A stretch of 64,000 nt of DNA from Pseudomonadota bacterium. GTDB taxonomy: Bacteria > Pseudomonadota > Alphaproteobacteria > Sphingomonadales > Sphingomonadaceae. Position 1 is the first letter of the stretch. Every line of letters begins with the position of its first letter. The stretch is taken from contig JAKPAG010000112.1 of NCBI GenBank assembly GCA_029779535.1, positions 1-64,000 of the forward strand, given 5' to 3'. Both the position numbers and the translations under genes were made by a program. This document shows, piece after piece, positions 24,066 to 33,604 of this stretch. Below the pieces are notes generated by a model. It ran no database searches. It saw nothing but the letters and a program-made list of their open reading frames with translations, and was not told where the DNA came from.

Positions 24066-24076
24066 GGCGCGCTGAC

Positions 24077-24110
24077 GGAAACGGGGCCGGGCCGGAAACG
24101 GGGCCGGGCC
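24077..24110 (+). repeat. Perfect tandem duplication of a 17-mer
   Basis: GGAAACGGGGCCGGGCC at 24077-24093 and 24094-24110. Confidence 0.95.
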
Positions 24111-24203
24111 GAAAGCGACGCGCGACTTGATCCAGGTCAGTGCGTGCGCGGGCGGGCGGGGCATGATACATTGCGTTGCTACCCCTGTGAAAGGAGCCAT
24201 GTC

Positions 24204-24443
24204 ATGATCCGTTCCCGCCGTCCCGCCGCCGCTGCGCTGCTGGGTCTTGCCGTGCTGGCGCTGGGCGCCTGTTCGGGCAAGAAGGCCGAAGAGCAGACCG
24301 CCTCTGCCGAACCGACTGCCGCGTCGAGCGAGTGGGTTGCCGAAAATCCGACCGAGCCGGCCGTGCCGGTCGACCTGCCCAAGACGCCGATGACCAGCGC
24401 TCCGGCGACGCCCGCCGCGTCCCCCAGCCCGGCGGCGCAATAA
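24204..24443 (+). CDS. Small putative lipoprotein
   Basis: MIRSRRPAAAALLGLAVLALGACSGKKAEE, lipobox LGAC; RBS aaggag. Confidence 0.7.
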   Translation: MIRSRRPAAAALLGLAVLALGACSGKKAEEQTASAEPTAASSEWVAENPTEPAVPVDLPKTPMTSAPATPAASPSPAAQ

Positions 24444-24451
24444 GGGTCAAA

Positions 24452-24478
24452 CCCCGGCTCGGCGTTGCCGGGCCGGGG
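24452..24478. terminator. GC-rich hairpin after lipoprotein gene
   Basis: CCCCGGCtCGGC-GTT-GCCGgGCCGGGG, one mismatch. Confidence 0.45.
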
Positions 24479-24590
24479 GCTGGTCCGGGCGATGACGGCG
24501 CCCCGCGGCGCGCTGCTGGACAGCGCCGCCGCCTTGCGCCAGACAGGGCGCGGACGCGCTGCCCGATCAACCGACCAAGGATCCATCGCC

Positions 24591-25154
24591 ATGAATCTGC
24601 GCCTGTTTTCGCTCCGCCGCGCCGCTCCGCTTGCCCTGGCCCTGGTGCTGGGCGGCTGCTGGGAATCGACTGCGCCGCTGATGCCCGCCTCGGTCCAGGA
24701 CCCGTCGCCGATCCGCGGCAAATACGCCTCGGTCCCCAGCGATCCGGCCAAGCCCGCCAGCTGGTACCGCGCCGACGTGCAGGGCAAGTCGGTCAAGCTC
24801 TATTCGCGTCTGTCCAAGGATGGCGAGCCGGAGAACTGGAGCTTTGACCGGACCATGACCTTCGATGCCATCGCCAGGGACGTCTACCTGGTCCAGTCGG
24901 TCGCCAAGGACGAGAAGACGATCAATTACCTGCTGATGCGCGTGCGCGACAAGGGCCGCGAACTGGTGGTGGTCACCCCGTCGTGCAACGAGGCGCAGGC
25001 CCGCGCCTATGGGGCGACGCTGCGCTCGAACAACTGCGCGTTCGACAAGTACGATACCCTGGCCAAGGCCGCGCGGCGGGCCTATGCCACGGTCGAGGGC
25101 GGGGATGCGGCATCGGTGTCCTATGCCACCGATACCTACACCCAGGCGAAATAG
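24591..25154 (+). CDS. Putative lipoprotein
   Basis: MNLRLFSLRRAAPLALALVLGGCWEST, lipobox LGGC. Confidence 0.75.
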   Translation: MNLRLFSLRRAAPLALALVLGGCWESTAPLMPASVQDPSPIRGKYASVPSDPAKPASWYRADVQGKSVKLYSRLSKDGEPENWSFDRTMTFDAIARDVYLVQSVAKDEKTINYLLMRVRDKGRELVVVTPSCNEAQARAYGATLRSNNCAFDKYDTLAKAARRAYATVEGGDAASVSYATDTYTQAK

Positions 25155-25163
25155 CGCGGGGGG

Positions 25164-25505
25164 TCAGCCCGGCGCGCGGCGCCCCAGCAGCACGCGCCGC
25201 AGATCGCCTTTCTCCAGGTGCAGCAGCACCAGCAGGTAAGCCATCAGGAATGCGCCGCCGAGGAAGAAGGCGCAGGTCGCCAGCGCCCAGCCCGCCGCGT
25301 TCCAGCCATTGCGCCACCCGGTCCACAGCGCGGACAGGGCCAGCATTGTCAGGAAATCGGCGTTGAACTGGCCCGGCCAGTGCCCATCGGCGATAGCGCC
25401 GAAGAACACCGGCAGCAGGTTCAGCCCGTCGCGGCCGATGACGAAGGCGGTAAAGGCGATCAGCGCCGTCCAGGCCAGGATCAGGTAGAGCCGCAGCGCG
25501 GTCAT
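25164..25505 (-). CDS. Hypothetical membrane protein
   Basis: MTALRLYLILAWTALIAFTAFVIGRDG..., three TM-like segments. Confidence 0.65.
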   Translation of the reverse strand: MTALRLYLILAWTALIAFTAFVIGRDGLNLLPVFFGAIADGHWPGQFNADFLTMLALSALWTGWRNGWNAAGWALATCAFFLGGAFLMAYLLVLLHLEKGDLRRVLLGRRAPG

Positions 25506-25509
25506 GCCG

Positions 25510-25821
25510 TTACAGCTTGTCCGCCAGCAGGAATTCCGGCGCGTCGGCAAAGCCCATGAACTGCCCCATGATCCCCTGCACCGTATCGCCGGGCATGTCA
25601 GTGCCGGTGAAAGCGTCCAGATCGGCAATGTCGAACACTTCGACATAGTCCGCCGTGGGCGCCCCTTCGCCCAGCAGCAGGCCGGTCACGCGGTAGGTAT
25701 CGAAGGCCGCCACGCTGGTCAGTCCGCGCATGACCGGCTGATCGGTGGTCTTGACCCAGGTTTCGAAATCCTCGCGGGTGATGCCGGGCTTCAACTTGTA
25801 CTTGAGGATGATGGTGGCCAT
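25510..25821 (-). CDS. REDY-like small protein (dimeric alpha/beta-barrel-like)
   Basis: MATIILKYKLKPGITREDFETWVKTTDQPVMRGLTSV..., 103 aa. Confidence 0.6.
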   Translation of the reverse strand: MATIILKYKLKPGITREDFETWVKTTDQPVMRGLTSVAAFDTYRVTGLLLGEGAPTADYVEVFDIADLDAFTGTDMPGDTVQGIMGQFMGFADAPEFLLADKL

Positions 25822-25894
25822 TGCAGCAGGTCCCTCCGGGGCGCGCGCCCCGGGGCGAGACTGCCGCGAAAGCCGCCCCTTGGCAAGGACGGGG

Positions 25895-26242
25895 CTATTT
25901 GCCCGCGAACAGGAAGCCCACCGCCGCCATGATGCAGGCAAAGGCCGCCAGGTGCCGCCAGGTCAGCGCCTCGCCCAGCACCACGACCATGAAGATGCCG
26001 AACACCACCAGCGCGATCGCTTCCTGCGCGATCTTGAGCTGGCCCGCGCTCCACCCGTTGGCATAGCCGATGCGGTTGGCCGGCACGGCCAGGCAATATT
26101 CGATCAGCGCCAGCCCCCAGCTGACCGCGATCACCATGGCCAGCGGGCGCGCCTCGGCCACTTTCGGCCCGCCTTGCAGGTGCCAGTACCACGCCGTGGT
26201 CATGAACAGGTTGGACAGGATCAGCAGGACCAGCGTTTGCAT
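25895..26242 (-). CDS. DMT/DUF486 family membrane protein
   Basis: ILSNLFMTTAWYWHL...EYCLAVPANRIGY; typical DUF486. Confidence 0.85.
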   Translation of the reverse strand: MQTLVLLILSNLFMTTAWYWHLQGGPKVAEARPLAMVIAVSWGLALIEYCLAVPANRIGYANGWSAGQLKIAQEAIALVVFGIFMVVVLGEALTWRHLAAFACIMAAVGFLFAGK

Positions 26243-26260
26243 GGCCCGCCTCCTAGCGCT

Positions 26261-26653
26261 TCAGCCGGGCGGGAGCCAGTCCATCTGCCTGGCCACCAGC
26301 ACGCCCAGCATGAGGATCAGCACGCCGTAGACGAAGGCCCACAGCCACGGGCGCGGCACCCGCGCCAGGTCGGGGCGGCCATGGGGATAGGCGAGCTGGA
26401 CCCAGCTGCCGACCGGCGGGTATGGCGCGCCGGAATAGACCTGGTCGGTCACCTCGTGCGTGCCGTCTTCGGCCGTAAAGCGATAGATCGGCGCATAGGA
26501 GCGCGGGTTGTCATGCATCGCGCAGCGGTGACCGATCACCTGGCCGGGCACACTGCGCGTCATCCCGCGCAGGCGCGCCAGATCGCCGCGCGCGACCAGC
26601 CACAGGCACAGCGCGATGAACCCCGTTGCAACCCGCAGGATCGCCGTTTCCAT
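26261..26653 (-). CDS. DUF3592-like membrane protein
   Basis: 130 aa, two TM segments flanking a small soluble domain. Confidence 0.55.
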   Translation of the reverse strand: METAILRVATGFIALCLWLVARGDLARLRGMTRSVPGQVIGHRCAMHDNPRSYAPIYRFTAEDGTHEVTDQVYSGAPYPPVGSWVQLAYPHGRPDLARVPRPWLWAFVYGVLILMLGVLVARQMDWLPPG

Positions 26654-26666
26654 CCGTGCCGGGCTG

Positions 26667-27968
26667 TCAGTTGACGAGTTTCAGCTTGCCCGCGCCGTGC
26701 GGCTCGGCCTTGGGCTGGTCCAGCCAGATCCCGCGCGTGTCATAGACCACGTGGCGCTGCCGTTCGGCCAGCGGGACGGCCTTGAACTGGTCGTGATCGA
26801 CCAGCACGATCAGCAGCCGGGCCTGTTCCAGCGCGGTGTCGATGTCGATCAGCTCGGCCTGGGTGCCGGCGAATTCCTTCGGCAACTCGCTGGCATAGGG
26901 TTCGACCACCTTGATGCGGGCACCATACTTGCGCGCCAGGGTGACCGCAACCAGCCGGGCCGGGCTTTCGCGGAAATCGTCGATGTTGGCCTTGAACGCC
27001 AGGCCCAGGCAGGCGACCTGCGCCCCCGGATTGGCTTCGATCAGGGCTTCGGCGTGCTGGATCACGTGGTGGATCTTGCCGTCGTTGACGCCGCGTGCGG
27101 TGCGGATCAGCGGGGTGTGTTCGGGCGCGCCGTGGACGATGAACCACGGGTCAACCGCGATGCAGTGCCCGCCCACGCCCGGCCCGGGGGTGAGGATGTT
27201 GACGCGCGGGTGGCGGTTGGCCAGCCGGATCACTTCCCACACGTCCAGCCCCATCTGGTCGGCGACGATGCTGAGTTCGTTGGCAAAGGCGATGTTGACG
27301 TCGCGGTAGGCGTTTTCGACCAGCTTGGTCATTTCCGCACTGCGGCTGTCGGTGACCACGCAGGTCCCGCGCACGAACAGCTTGTAGAAGCTTAGCGCCT
27401 TTCGGGCGCAGCGCGGGGTGATCCCGCCGATCGAACGGTCGTTGCCGGCCAGTTCTTCCAGGATCTTGCCCGGCAGCACGCGTTCCGGGCAATAGGCGAT
27501 CGACAGGTCCGGCGTTTCGCTGGTCAGGCCGGGGCACTTCAGGTCCGGGCGCAGGCGGGCGATCAGGTCGCGCAGCTGTTCGGTGGTGCCGACGGGCGAC
27601 GTCGATTCAAGGATCACCGTGTCGCCGCTTTTCAGCACCTTGGCCACGGCTTCGCCGGCGGCCAGGACATAGGAAATGTCGGGCGCGTGGTTGGCGTCGA
27701 ACGGGGTCGGCACCGCGATCACGAAGACGTCGCTGGGGGCGACCTCGGTCGATGCTTTCAGCAGTCCGCGCGCGACGACGCCGTGAACCAGGCCGTCAAG
27801 GTCCACTTCCTCGATGTGGATCTCGCCGCGATTGATCGTGTCGACGACGTGGGGCGAAACGTCCACCCCGTGCACCTTGCAGCCCGAGCGCGCGACAATC
27901 GCCGCGGTGGGCAGGCCGATATAGCCCAGGCCGACAACACAAACGCTAGGCTTGACGTCCGATTTCAT
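26667..27968 (-). CDS. wecC: UDP-N-acetyl-D-mannosamine dehydrogenase
   Basis: VCVVGLGYIGLPTAAIVARSGCKVHGVDVS; GPGVGGHCIAVDPWFI. Confidence 0.92.
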   Translation of the reverse strand: MKSDVKPSVCVVGLGYIGLPTAAIVARSGCKVHGVDVSPHVVDTINRGEIHIEEVDLDGLVHGVVARGLLKASTEVAPSDVFVIAVPTPFDANHAPDISYVLAAGEAVAKVLKSGDTVILESTSPVGTTEQLRDLIARLRPDLKCPGLTSETPDLSIAYCPERVLPGKILEELAGNDRSIGGITPRCARKALSFYKLFVRGTCVVTDSRSAEMTKLVENAYRDVNIAFANELSIVADQMGLDVWEVIRLANRHPRVNILTPGPGVGGHCIAVDPWFIVHGAPEHTPLIRTARGVNDGKIHHVIQHAEALIEANPGAQVACLGLAFKANIDDFRESPARLVAVTLARKYGARIKVVEPYASELPKEFAGTQAELIDIDTALEQARLLIVLVDHDQFKAVPLAERQRHVVYDTRGIWLDQPKAEPHGAGKLKLVN

Positions 27969-29085
27969 TCCCAAGTCGCTCCACGATGCGGCGCGCAGCG
28001 TGCCCGTCCCCGAAAGGATTGTGCGCCTGCGCCATCTTTGCGTAGGCGGCCTTATCGTCGAGCAAGGTGAAGATTTCGGTAACGATAGTAGCGGTTTCGG
28101 TGCCGACCAGCCTGGCCGTGCCGGCGCTCACGCCTTCGGGGCGTTCGGTGGTTTCGCGCATCACCAGGACCGGCTTGCCCAGCGCCGGGGCTTCTTCCTG
28201 CACCCCGCCGCTGTCGGTCAGCATGATATCGGCGATGGAGAGCAGGCGGGCGAAGTGCGGGTAATCGAGCGGGTCGATCAGCGCCACGTTGTCCAGCCCG
28301 GCCAGCGCCGTGTTCATCACGGCACGGACGTTGGGGTTGAGGTGGACGGGGAAGATCACGGCCACGTCGGGCCGCGCCGCAATCTGGCGGATCGCTTCGG
28401 CAATCGCTTCCATCCCGCCGCCGAAGTTTTCGCGGCGGTGGGTCGTGACGCCGATGATCCGTTTGCCGGCAAAGCGCGCTTCCAGCTCGGCCAGGCCGCC
28501 CGCCAGCGCGGGGTTGGCCTTGATCCGGTCCGTGACCCAGTGCAACGCATCGATCACCGTGTTGCCGGTAACCAGCACGCGTTCGGCCGGCACGTTCTCG
28601 CGCAGCAGGGCCGCTTCGCTCACTTCGGTCGGGGCGAAGTGCAGGCTAGCGATTGAACCGATGATCTTGCGGTTCACCTCCTCGGGCCAGGGGTGATAGA
28701 TGTTGCCGCTGCGCAGGCCCGCTTCGACATGGTCGACCGGCACCTTGCGGTAATAGGCGGCCAGGGCCCCGGCCATGGCGGTGGCGGTATCACCCTGGAC
28801 CATCACCCGGTCGGGCTTGACCTGGTCCATCACCTTGCCAAGGTCAGTCAGCAGCGCGGCGGTCAGTCCGTCGAGCGTCTGCTCGGGCTTCATCAGGTCA
28901 AGGTCGTGGTCGGGCACCAGCCCGGCGATGGCCAGCACCTGGTCGAGCATCTGGCGGTGCTGCGCCGATACGCAGACCACCGGGGTAAAGCGCGGGTCGG
29001 CCTGGAGCGCGGCGACCACGGGAAACAGCTTGATCGCTTCGGGCCGGGTGCCGAACACGACCATGATTTTCTGGGGCTTGTCCAT
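27946..29085 (-). CDS. wecB: UDP-N-acetylglucosamine 2-epimerase (non-hydrolysing)
   Basis: KIMVVFGTRPEAIKLFPVV; VQGDTATAMAGALAAYY; ATG 29085. Confidence 0.94.
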   Translation of the reverse strand: MDKPQKIMVVFGTRPEAIKLFPVVAALQADPRFTPVVCVSAQHRQMLDQVLAIAGLVPDHDLDLMKPEQTLDGLTAALLTDLGKVMDQVKPDRVMVQGDTATAMAGALAAYYRKVPVDHVEAGLRSGNIYHPWPEEVNRKIIGSIASLHFAPTEVSEAALLRENVPAERVLVTGNTVIDALHWVTDRIKANPALAGGLAELEARFAGKRIIGVTTHRRENFGGGMEAIAEAIRQIAARPDVAVIFPVHLNPNVRAVMNTALAGLDNVALIDPLDYPHFARLLSIADIMLTDSGGVQEEAPALGKPVLVMRETTERPEGVSAGTARLVGTETATIVTEIFTLLDDKAAYAKMAQAHNPFGDGHAARRIVERLGNEIGRQA

Positions 29086-29165
29086 GGGAAAAGGCCCTAC
29101 CAGCCATGGGTTAACCATGAAATAAGAGCCGCGAGGTATCGCACGGCGCGATCACAGGAGTTTCC

Positions 29166-30164
29166 ATGCGCATTCTGGTTACCGGCGTTGCCGGGTTCAT
29201 CGGTTCCACCCTGTCGCACCGCCTGCTGGAACGCGGCGACGAAGTGGTGGGGATCGACAATCTCAACGACTATTACCAGGTCAGCCTGAAGCAGGACCGG
29301 CTGGGCCGGCTGGTCGCGGCGCATGGCGGGCGGTTTGCCTTTCACCAGGTCGATTTTGCCGATCTCGCCGCGCTGAACCGGGCGCTGGAGGCAGAGCGGA
29401 TCGACCGCGTCGTCCACCTGGGGGCTCAGGCCGGGGTGCGCTATTCGATCGAAAACCCGCACGCCTATGTCCAGTCGAACCTGGTCGGCCACGTCAACCT
29501 GCTCGAACTGGCGCGGCACCGGGGGCTCGATCACATGGTCTATGCCAGCTCCAGCTCGGTCTATGGTGGCAACACCAAGCTGCCCTTCGCGGTCGAGGAC
29601 CGCTGCGACCACCCCGTCTCGCTCTATGCCGCGACCAAGAAGGCGGACGAGCTGATGAGCGAGACCTACGCCCATCTCTACCGCCTGCCGCTGACGGGGC
29701 TGCGCTTCTTCACGGTCTATGGGCCGTGGGGGCGGCCCGACATGATGATGTGGATCTTCACCAAGGCGATCCTGGCAGGCAAACCGATCCCGGTGTTCAA
29801 CAACGGCGAGATGTTCCGCGACTTCACCTATATCGACGATATCGTCGCGGGCGTGATCGCCTGCCTCGACAATCCGCCGCCGGACGATGGGCAGGTGAAG
29901 GCCGGCGGCTCGGTCAAGCCGCACCGGCTCTACAATATCGGCAACAACCGCAGCGAACACCTGATGAAGGTCGTCGGCCTGCTCGAGGAAGCCTGCGGGC
30001 GCAAGGCCGAGATCGACTTCCAGCCGATCCAGCCGGGCGACGTCCCCGCGACCTATGCCGACATCACCGCGATCCAGTCCGATCTGGGCTATGCCCCCAC
30101 CACCAGCATCGACGTGGGTGTCCCCAACTTTGTGCGCTGGTACAAGGACTATCACGGGATCTGA
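29166..30164 (+). CDS. NAD-dependent epimerase/dehydratase (UDP-glucuronate 4-epimerase type)
   Basis: [48 protein letters not shown]. Confidence 0.93.
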   Translation: MRILVTGVAGFIGSTLSHRLLERGDEVVGIDNLNDYYQVSLKQDRLGRLVAAHGGRFAFHQVDFADLAALNRALEAERIDRVVHLGAQAGVRYSIENPHAYVQSNLVGHVNLLELARHRGLDHMVYASSSSVYGGNTKLPFAVEDRCDHPVSLYAATKKADELMSETYAHLYRLPLTGLRFFTVYGPWGRPDMMMWIFTKAILAGKPIPVFNNGEMFRDFTYIDDIVAGVIACLDNPPPDDGQVKAGGSVKPHRLYNIGNNRSEHLMKVVGLLEEACGRKAEIDFQPIQPGDVPATYADITAIQSDLGYAPTTSIDVGVPNFVRWYKDYHGI

Positions 30165-30202
30165 CCCTTGCCGCGCGGGGCGGCATGGGCAATCAACCGT
30201 TC

Positions 30203-30757
30203 ATGCCGATTCTTTCCGACAAGTGGATCCGTAACGAAGCCCGCCATTCGGGCATGATCGAACCCTTCGTGGAGCGCCAGCAGCGCGACGGGTGCATCTC
30301 TTACGGGCTGTCCAGCTATGGCTATGACGCGCGCGTGGCGGACGAGTTCAAGATCTTCACCAACGTCCATTCGGCGGTGGTCGATCCCAAGAACTTCGAT
30401 GCCAACAGCTTCGTCGACATCAAGAGCGACGTCTGCGTCATCCCGCCCAACAGCTTCGTGCTGGCCCGCACGGTCGAATACTTCCGCATCCCGCGCGACG
30501 TGCTGGTGATCTGCCTGGGCAAGAGCACCTATGCCCGCTGCGGGATCATCGTCAACGTGACGCCCCTGGAACCCGAATGGGAAGGCCACGTCACGCTGGA
30601 ATTCTCCAACACCACCCCGCTGCCCGCGAAGATCTATGCAAACGAGGGCGCTTGCCAGTTCCTGTTCCTGCAGGGGAACGAGCCGTGCGAGGTCAGCTAT
30701 GGCGACCGCAGCGGCAAGTACATGGGCCAGCGCGGGGTAACCCTGCCCAAGCTGTAA
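30203..30757 (+). CDS. dcd: dCTP deaminase
   Basis: [22 protein letters not shown]... [38 protein letters not shown]. Confidence 0.95.
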   Translation: MPILSDKWIRNEARHSGMIEPFVERQQRDGCISYGLSSYGYDARVADEFKIFTNVHSAVVDPKNFDANSFVDIKSDVCVIPPNSFVLARTVEYFRIPRDVLVICLGKSTYARCGIIVNVTPLEPEWEGHVTLEFSNTTPLPAKIYANEGACQFLFLQGNEPCEVSYGDRSGKYMGQRGVTLPKL

Positions 30758-30767
30758 GGACCGGCCG

Positions 30768-31940
30768 ATGGAAGCCCCCCTGTTCGACCAATGGCGCGCG
30801 CGTTCGCCCTTCTATGACGAAAGCCACGAGGCGGTGTGCGACACGGTCCGCCGCTTTGTGGCACAGCATATCACCCCGCATGTCGATGAATGGGAGGCCG
30901 CTGGCGAGCTGCCGCGCGAGCTGCACCGCAAGGCGGCGCAGGCGGGCGTGCTGGCGCTCAACTATCCCGAGGAATTCGGCGGCACCGGCACGGCGTTCAA
31001 CCTGCTGCACGGCCTGGTCCAGACCGAGGAACTGGCCCGCCCCGGCGCGGGCGGGATCTGCGCTTCGCTGATGACCCACGGGATCGGTCTGCCACCGATC
31101 CTGGCGATGGGCAGCGAGGACATGAAGCGCCGGATCGCGCCGGCGGTGCTGGCCGGCGAAAAACTCATCTGCCTTGGCATCACCGAACCGGGCGGCGGAT
31201 CGGACGTTGCCCAGCTGAAGACCCGGGCAGAGCGCAAGGGCGCCAGCTACGTGGTCAACGGCGCGAAGACGCTGATCACCTCGGGCGTGCGGGCGGATTA
31301 CATCACCCTGGCGGTGCGCACCGGCGGGCCGGGCTTTGGCGGCATCTCGCTGCTGCTGGTCGACCTGGGCAGTCCCGGCGTGTCGCGCACGCCGCTGGCC
31401 AAGATGGGCTGGCACGCCAGTGATACCGCGACGATCCATTTCGACGATGTCGAAGTGCCGGTGGACAACCTGATCGGCCCTGAAAACGGCGGCTTTGCGG
31501 GCATCATGCGCAATTTCAACGGCGAGCGGCTGGGGATGAGCCAGCAGGCCGCCGCCTTTGCCCGGATCTGCTTCGAGGATGCGCTTGATTGGGCGCGGCA
31601 TCGCGAAACCTTCGGCCAGCCGCTGATCCGCAACCAGGTGATCCGCCACAAGCTGGCTGACATGCTGCGCCGGATCAATGCCACCCAGGCCTGGATCGAC
31701 CAGGCGGCCTGGGCCGTGCTGAACGACAAGGCCTTCCCCGGCGATTTCGCGCTGCTCAAGGTGCAGGCCACCCAGACCATGGAATTCTGCGCGCGCGAAG
31801 CCTGCCAGATCCTTGGCGGGGCCAGCTTTGTGCGGGGCAGCCGGATCGAGCGGATCTACCGCGAAGTGCGGGTCATGGCGATCGGCGGCGGCAGCGAGGA
31901 AATCATGTTCGACCTGGCCAGCCGGCAATACCGGTTCTGA
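30768..31940 (+). CDS. Acyl-CoA dehydrogenase
   Basis: GITEPGGGSDVAQLKTRAER; QILGGASFVRGSRIERIYREVRVMAIGGGSEEIM. Confidence 0.94.
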   Translation: MEAPLFDQWRARSPFYDESHEAVCDTVRRFVAQHITPHVDEWEAAGELPRELHRKAAQAGVLALNYPEEFGGTGTAFNLLHGLVQTEELARPGAGGICASLMTHGIGLPPILAMGSEDMKRRIAPAVLAGEKLICLGITEPGGGSDVAQLKTRAERKGASYVVNGAKTLITSGVRADYITLAVRTGGPGFGGISLLLVDLGSPGVSRTPLAKMGWHASDTATIHFDDVEVPVDNLIGPENGGFAGIMRNFNGERLGMSQQAAAFARICFEDALDWARHRETFGQPLIRNQVIRHKLADMLRRINATQAWIDQAAWAVLNDKAFPGDFALLKVQATQTMEFCAREACQILGGASFVRGSRIERIYREVRVMAIGGGSEEIMFDLASRQYRF

Positions 31941-32046
31941 TCGCCGCGCCTGCCGTAACGTCAACCAAAACCCGTTTGACATTGCCACCGATCTGTGCAG
32001 TTCTTCGCACAATCGCACCCGGGATTCGGGGCAATGGAGAGCGTGC

Positions 32047-33222
32047 ATGACCGCCAAGGCTGATCGTCCGTTCGATATCGTCGTCTATGGCGCCACCGGC
32101 TATACCGGGCGCCTGGTGGCCGAATACCTGGCCCACCACTACCAGGGCAAAGGCCCGAAATGGGCCATGGCCGGGCGCAGCGCGGCGAAGCTGGCGCAGG
32201 TGCGCGATCTGATCGGCGCACCCGCGGATACGCCGCTGGTGGTGGCCAATTCCGACGATCCCGCCAGCATGAAGGCGCTGGCGCAAAGCACCCGCGTGGT
32301 GGTGACCACGGTCGGGCCCTACCAGCTGTATGGCGAACCGCTGCTGGCCGCCTGCGTCGCCGCCGGGACCGACTATGCCGACCTGTGCGGCGAGCCGGTG
32401 TGGATGCGCCAGATGGCCGACAAGTATCACGCCCAGGCCCAGGCCAGCGGCGCGCGGATCGCCTTTTCCAGCGGGTTCGATTCGATCCCGTTCGACCTTG
32501 GCGTGCTGATGCTCCAGAACGAGGCGAAAGCCCGCTTCGGCGCGCCCGCGCCGCGCGTGAAGGGCCGCGTTCGTGCAATGCAGGGCAAGTTCTCGGGCGG
32601 GACGGCAGCCAGCCTGACCGCCACCATGGCCGCGCTGGGCAAGGATCCCACGCTCGTCCCGATTATGGTCAGCCCCTTCGGCCTGACCCCCGGTTTCGAA
32701 GGACCGGCCCAGCCGCGCGGCGACGTGCCCGAATATGACGAGGCGCTGGGATCGTGGTGCGCGCCGTTCATCATGGCGGTGATCAACACCAAGAACGTCC
32801 ACCGCACCAACCTGCTGCTCGGCCACCCTTACGGCGCGGACTTCGTCTATGACGAAATGGTCCTGACCGGCCCGGGCGAGCAGGGCGAGGCGATTGCCAA
32901 ACACGTTGCTTCCACCCCGATGATCGGGACCGAGAACGACCCCAAGCCGGGCGAAGGCCCGACCAAGGAAGAACGCGATACCGGCCATTACGACGTGCTG
33001 TTCCTGGGTGAATACCCCGATGGCCGCACGATCCGTTACGGGGTGAAGGGGCGCTACGATCCGGGCTATGGCTCGACCAGCCGGATGCTCGCCGAAACCG
33101 GCATCGCGCTGCTGTCGTGCGCTGCGGGCGGGGCGATCGCCACGCCGGGCGCGCTGCTCGGCGAAGCGCTGGTCCAGCGCCTGCGCGATCATGCCGAAAT
33201 CACCTTTGCGGTGGAGGACTGA
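32047..33222 (+). CDS. Saccharopine dehydrogenase-like / trans-acting enoyl reductase family
   Basis: FDIVVYGATGYTGRLVAEYLAHHY N-terminal nucleotide-binding motif. Confidence 0.85.
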   Translation: MTAKADRPFDIVVYGATGYTGRLVAEYLAHHYQGKGPKWAMAGRSAAKLAQVRDLIGAPADTPLVVANSDDPASMKALAQSTRVVVTTVGPYQLYGEPLLAACVAAGTDYADLCGEPVWMRQMADKYHAQAQASGARIAFSSGFDSIPFDLGVLMLQNEAKARFGAPAPRVKGRVRAMQGKFSGGTAASLTATMAALGKDPTLVPIMVSPFGLTPGFEGPAQPRGDVPEYDEALGSWCAPFIMAVINTKNVHRTNLLLGHPYGADFVYDEMVLTGPGEQGEAIAKHVASTPMIGTENDPKPGEGPTKEERDTGHYDVLFLGEYPDGRTIRYGVKGRYDPGYGSTSRMLAETGIALLSCAAGGAIATPGALLGEALVQRLRDHAEITFAVED

Positions 33223-33225
33223 GCC

Positions 33226-33600
33226 ATGGCCGATCCGGCAGACGTGGTGCGCCAGTTCATCGCCGCCTGGTCGCGGCTGGACGTGGATGAACTGGTCGGC
33301 TGGTTCACCCGGGACGGGATCTATCACAACATGCCGATCGCCCCGGTGCAGGGCCAGGCCGCGCTGCGTGCGTTCATTGCCGGCTTTGCGGGCGGCTGGG
33401 CGGCCACGCAGTGGGACGTGGTGAACCTGGCCGTCAGCGGCAACACGGTCTTTGCCGAACGGGTCGATCGCACGACCACCAAGGACGGCAAGCAGGTGGA
33501 CCTGCCCTGCTGCGGCGTGTTCGAAGTGCGCGACGGCCGCATCGCCGCCTGGCGCGATTATTTCGACATGAACGCCTATATGGCGGGACTGGCAGGCTGA
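33226..33600 (+). CDS. Limonene-1,2-epoxide hydrolase / SnoaL-like protein
   Basis: 124 aa; FTRDGIYHNMPIAPVQGQAALRAFIAGF; GVFEVRDGRIAAWRDYFDM. Confidence 0.85.
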   Translation: MADPADVVRQFIAAWSRLDVDELVGWFTRDGIYHNMPIAPVQGQAALRAFIAGFAGGWAATQWDVVNLAVSGNTVFAERVDRTTTKDGKQVDLPCCGVFEVRDGRIAAWRDYFDMNAYMAGLAG

Positions 33601-33604
33601 CCCG

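Noticed and set aside
29105-29119. CATGGGTTAACCATG between wecB and the epimerase gene
   Set aside because: Short dyad overlapping a start-codon region; could be chance.
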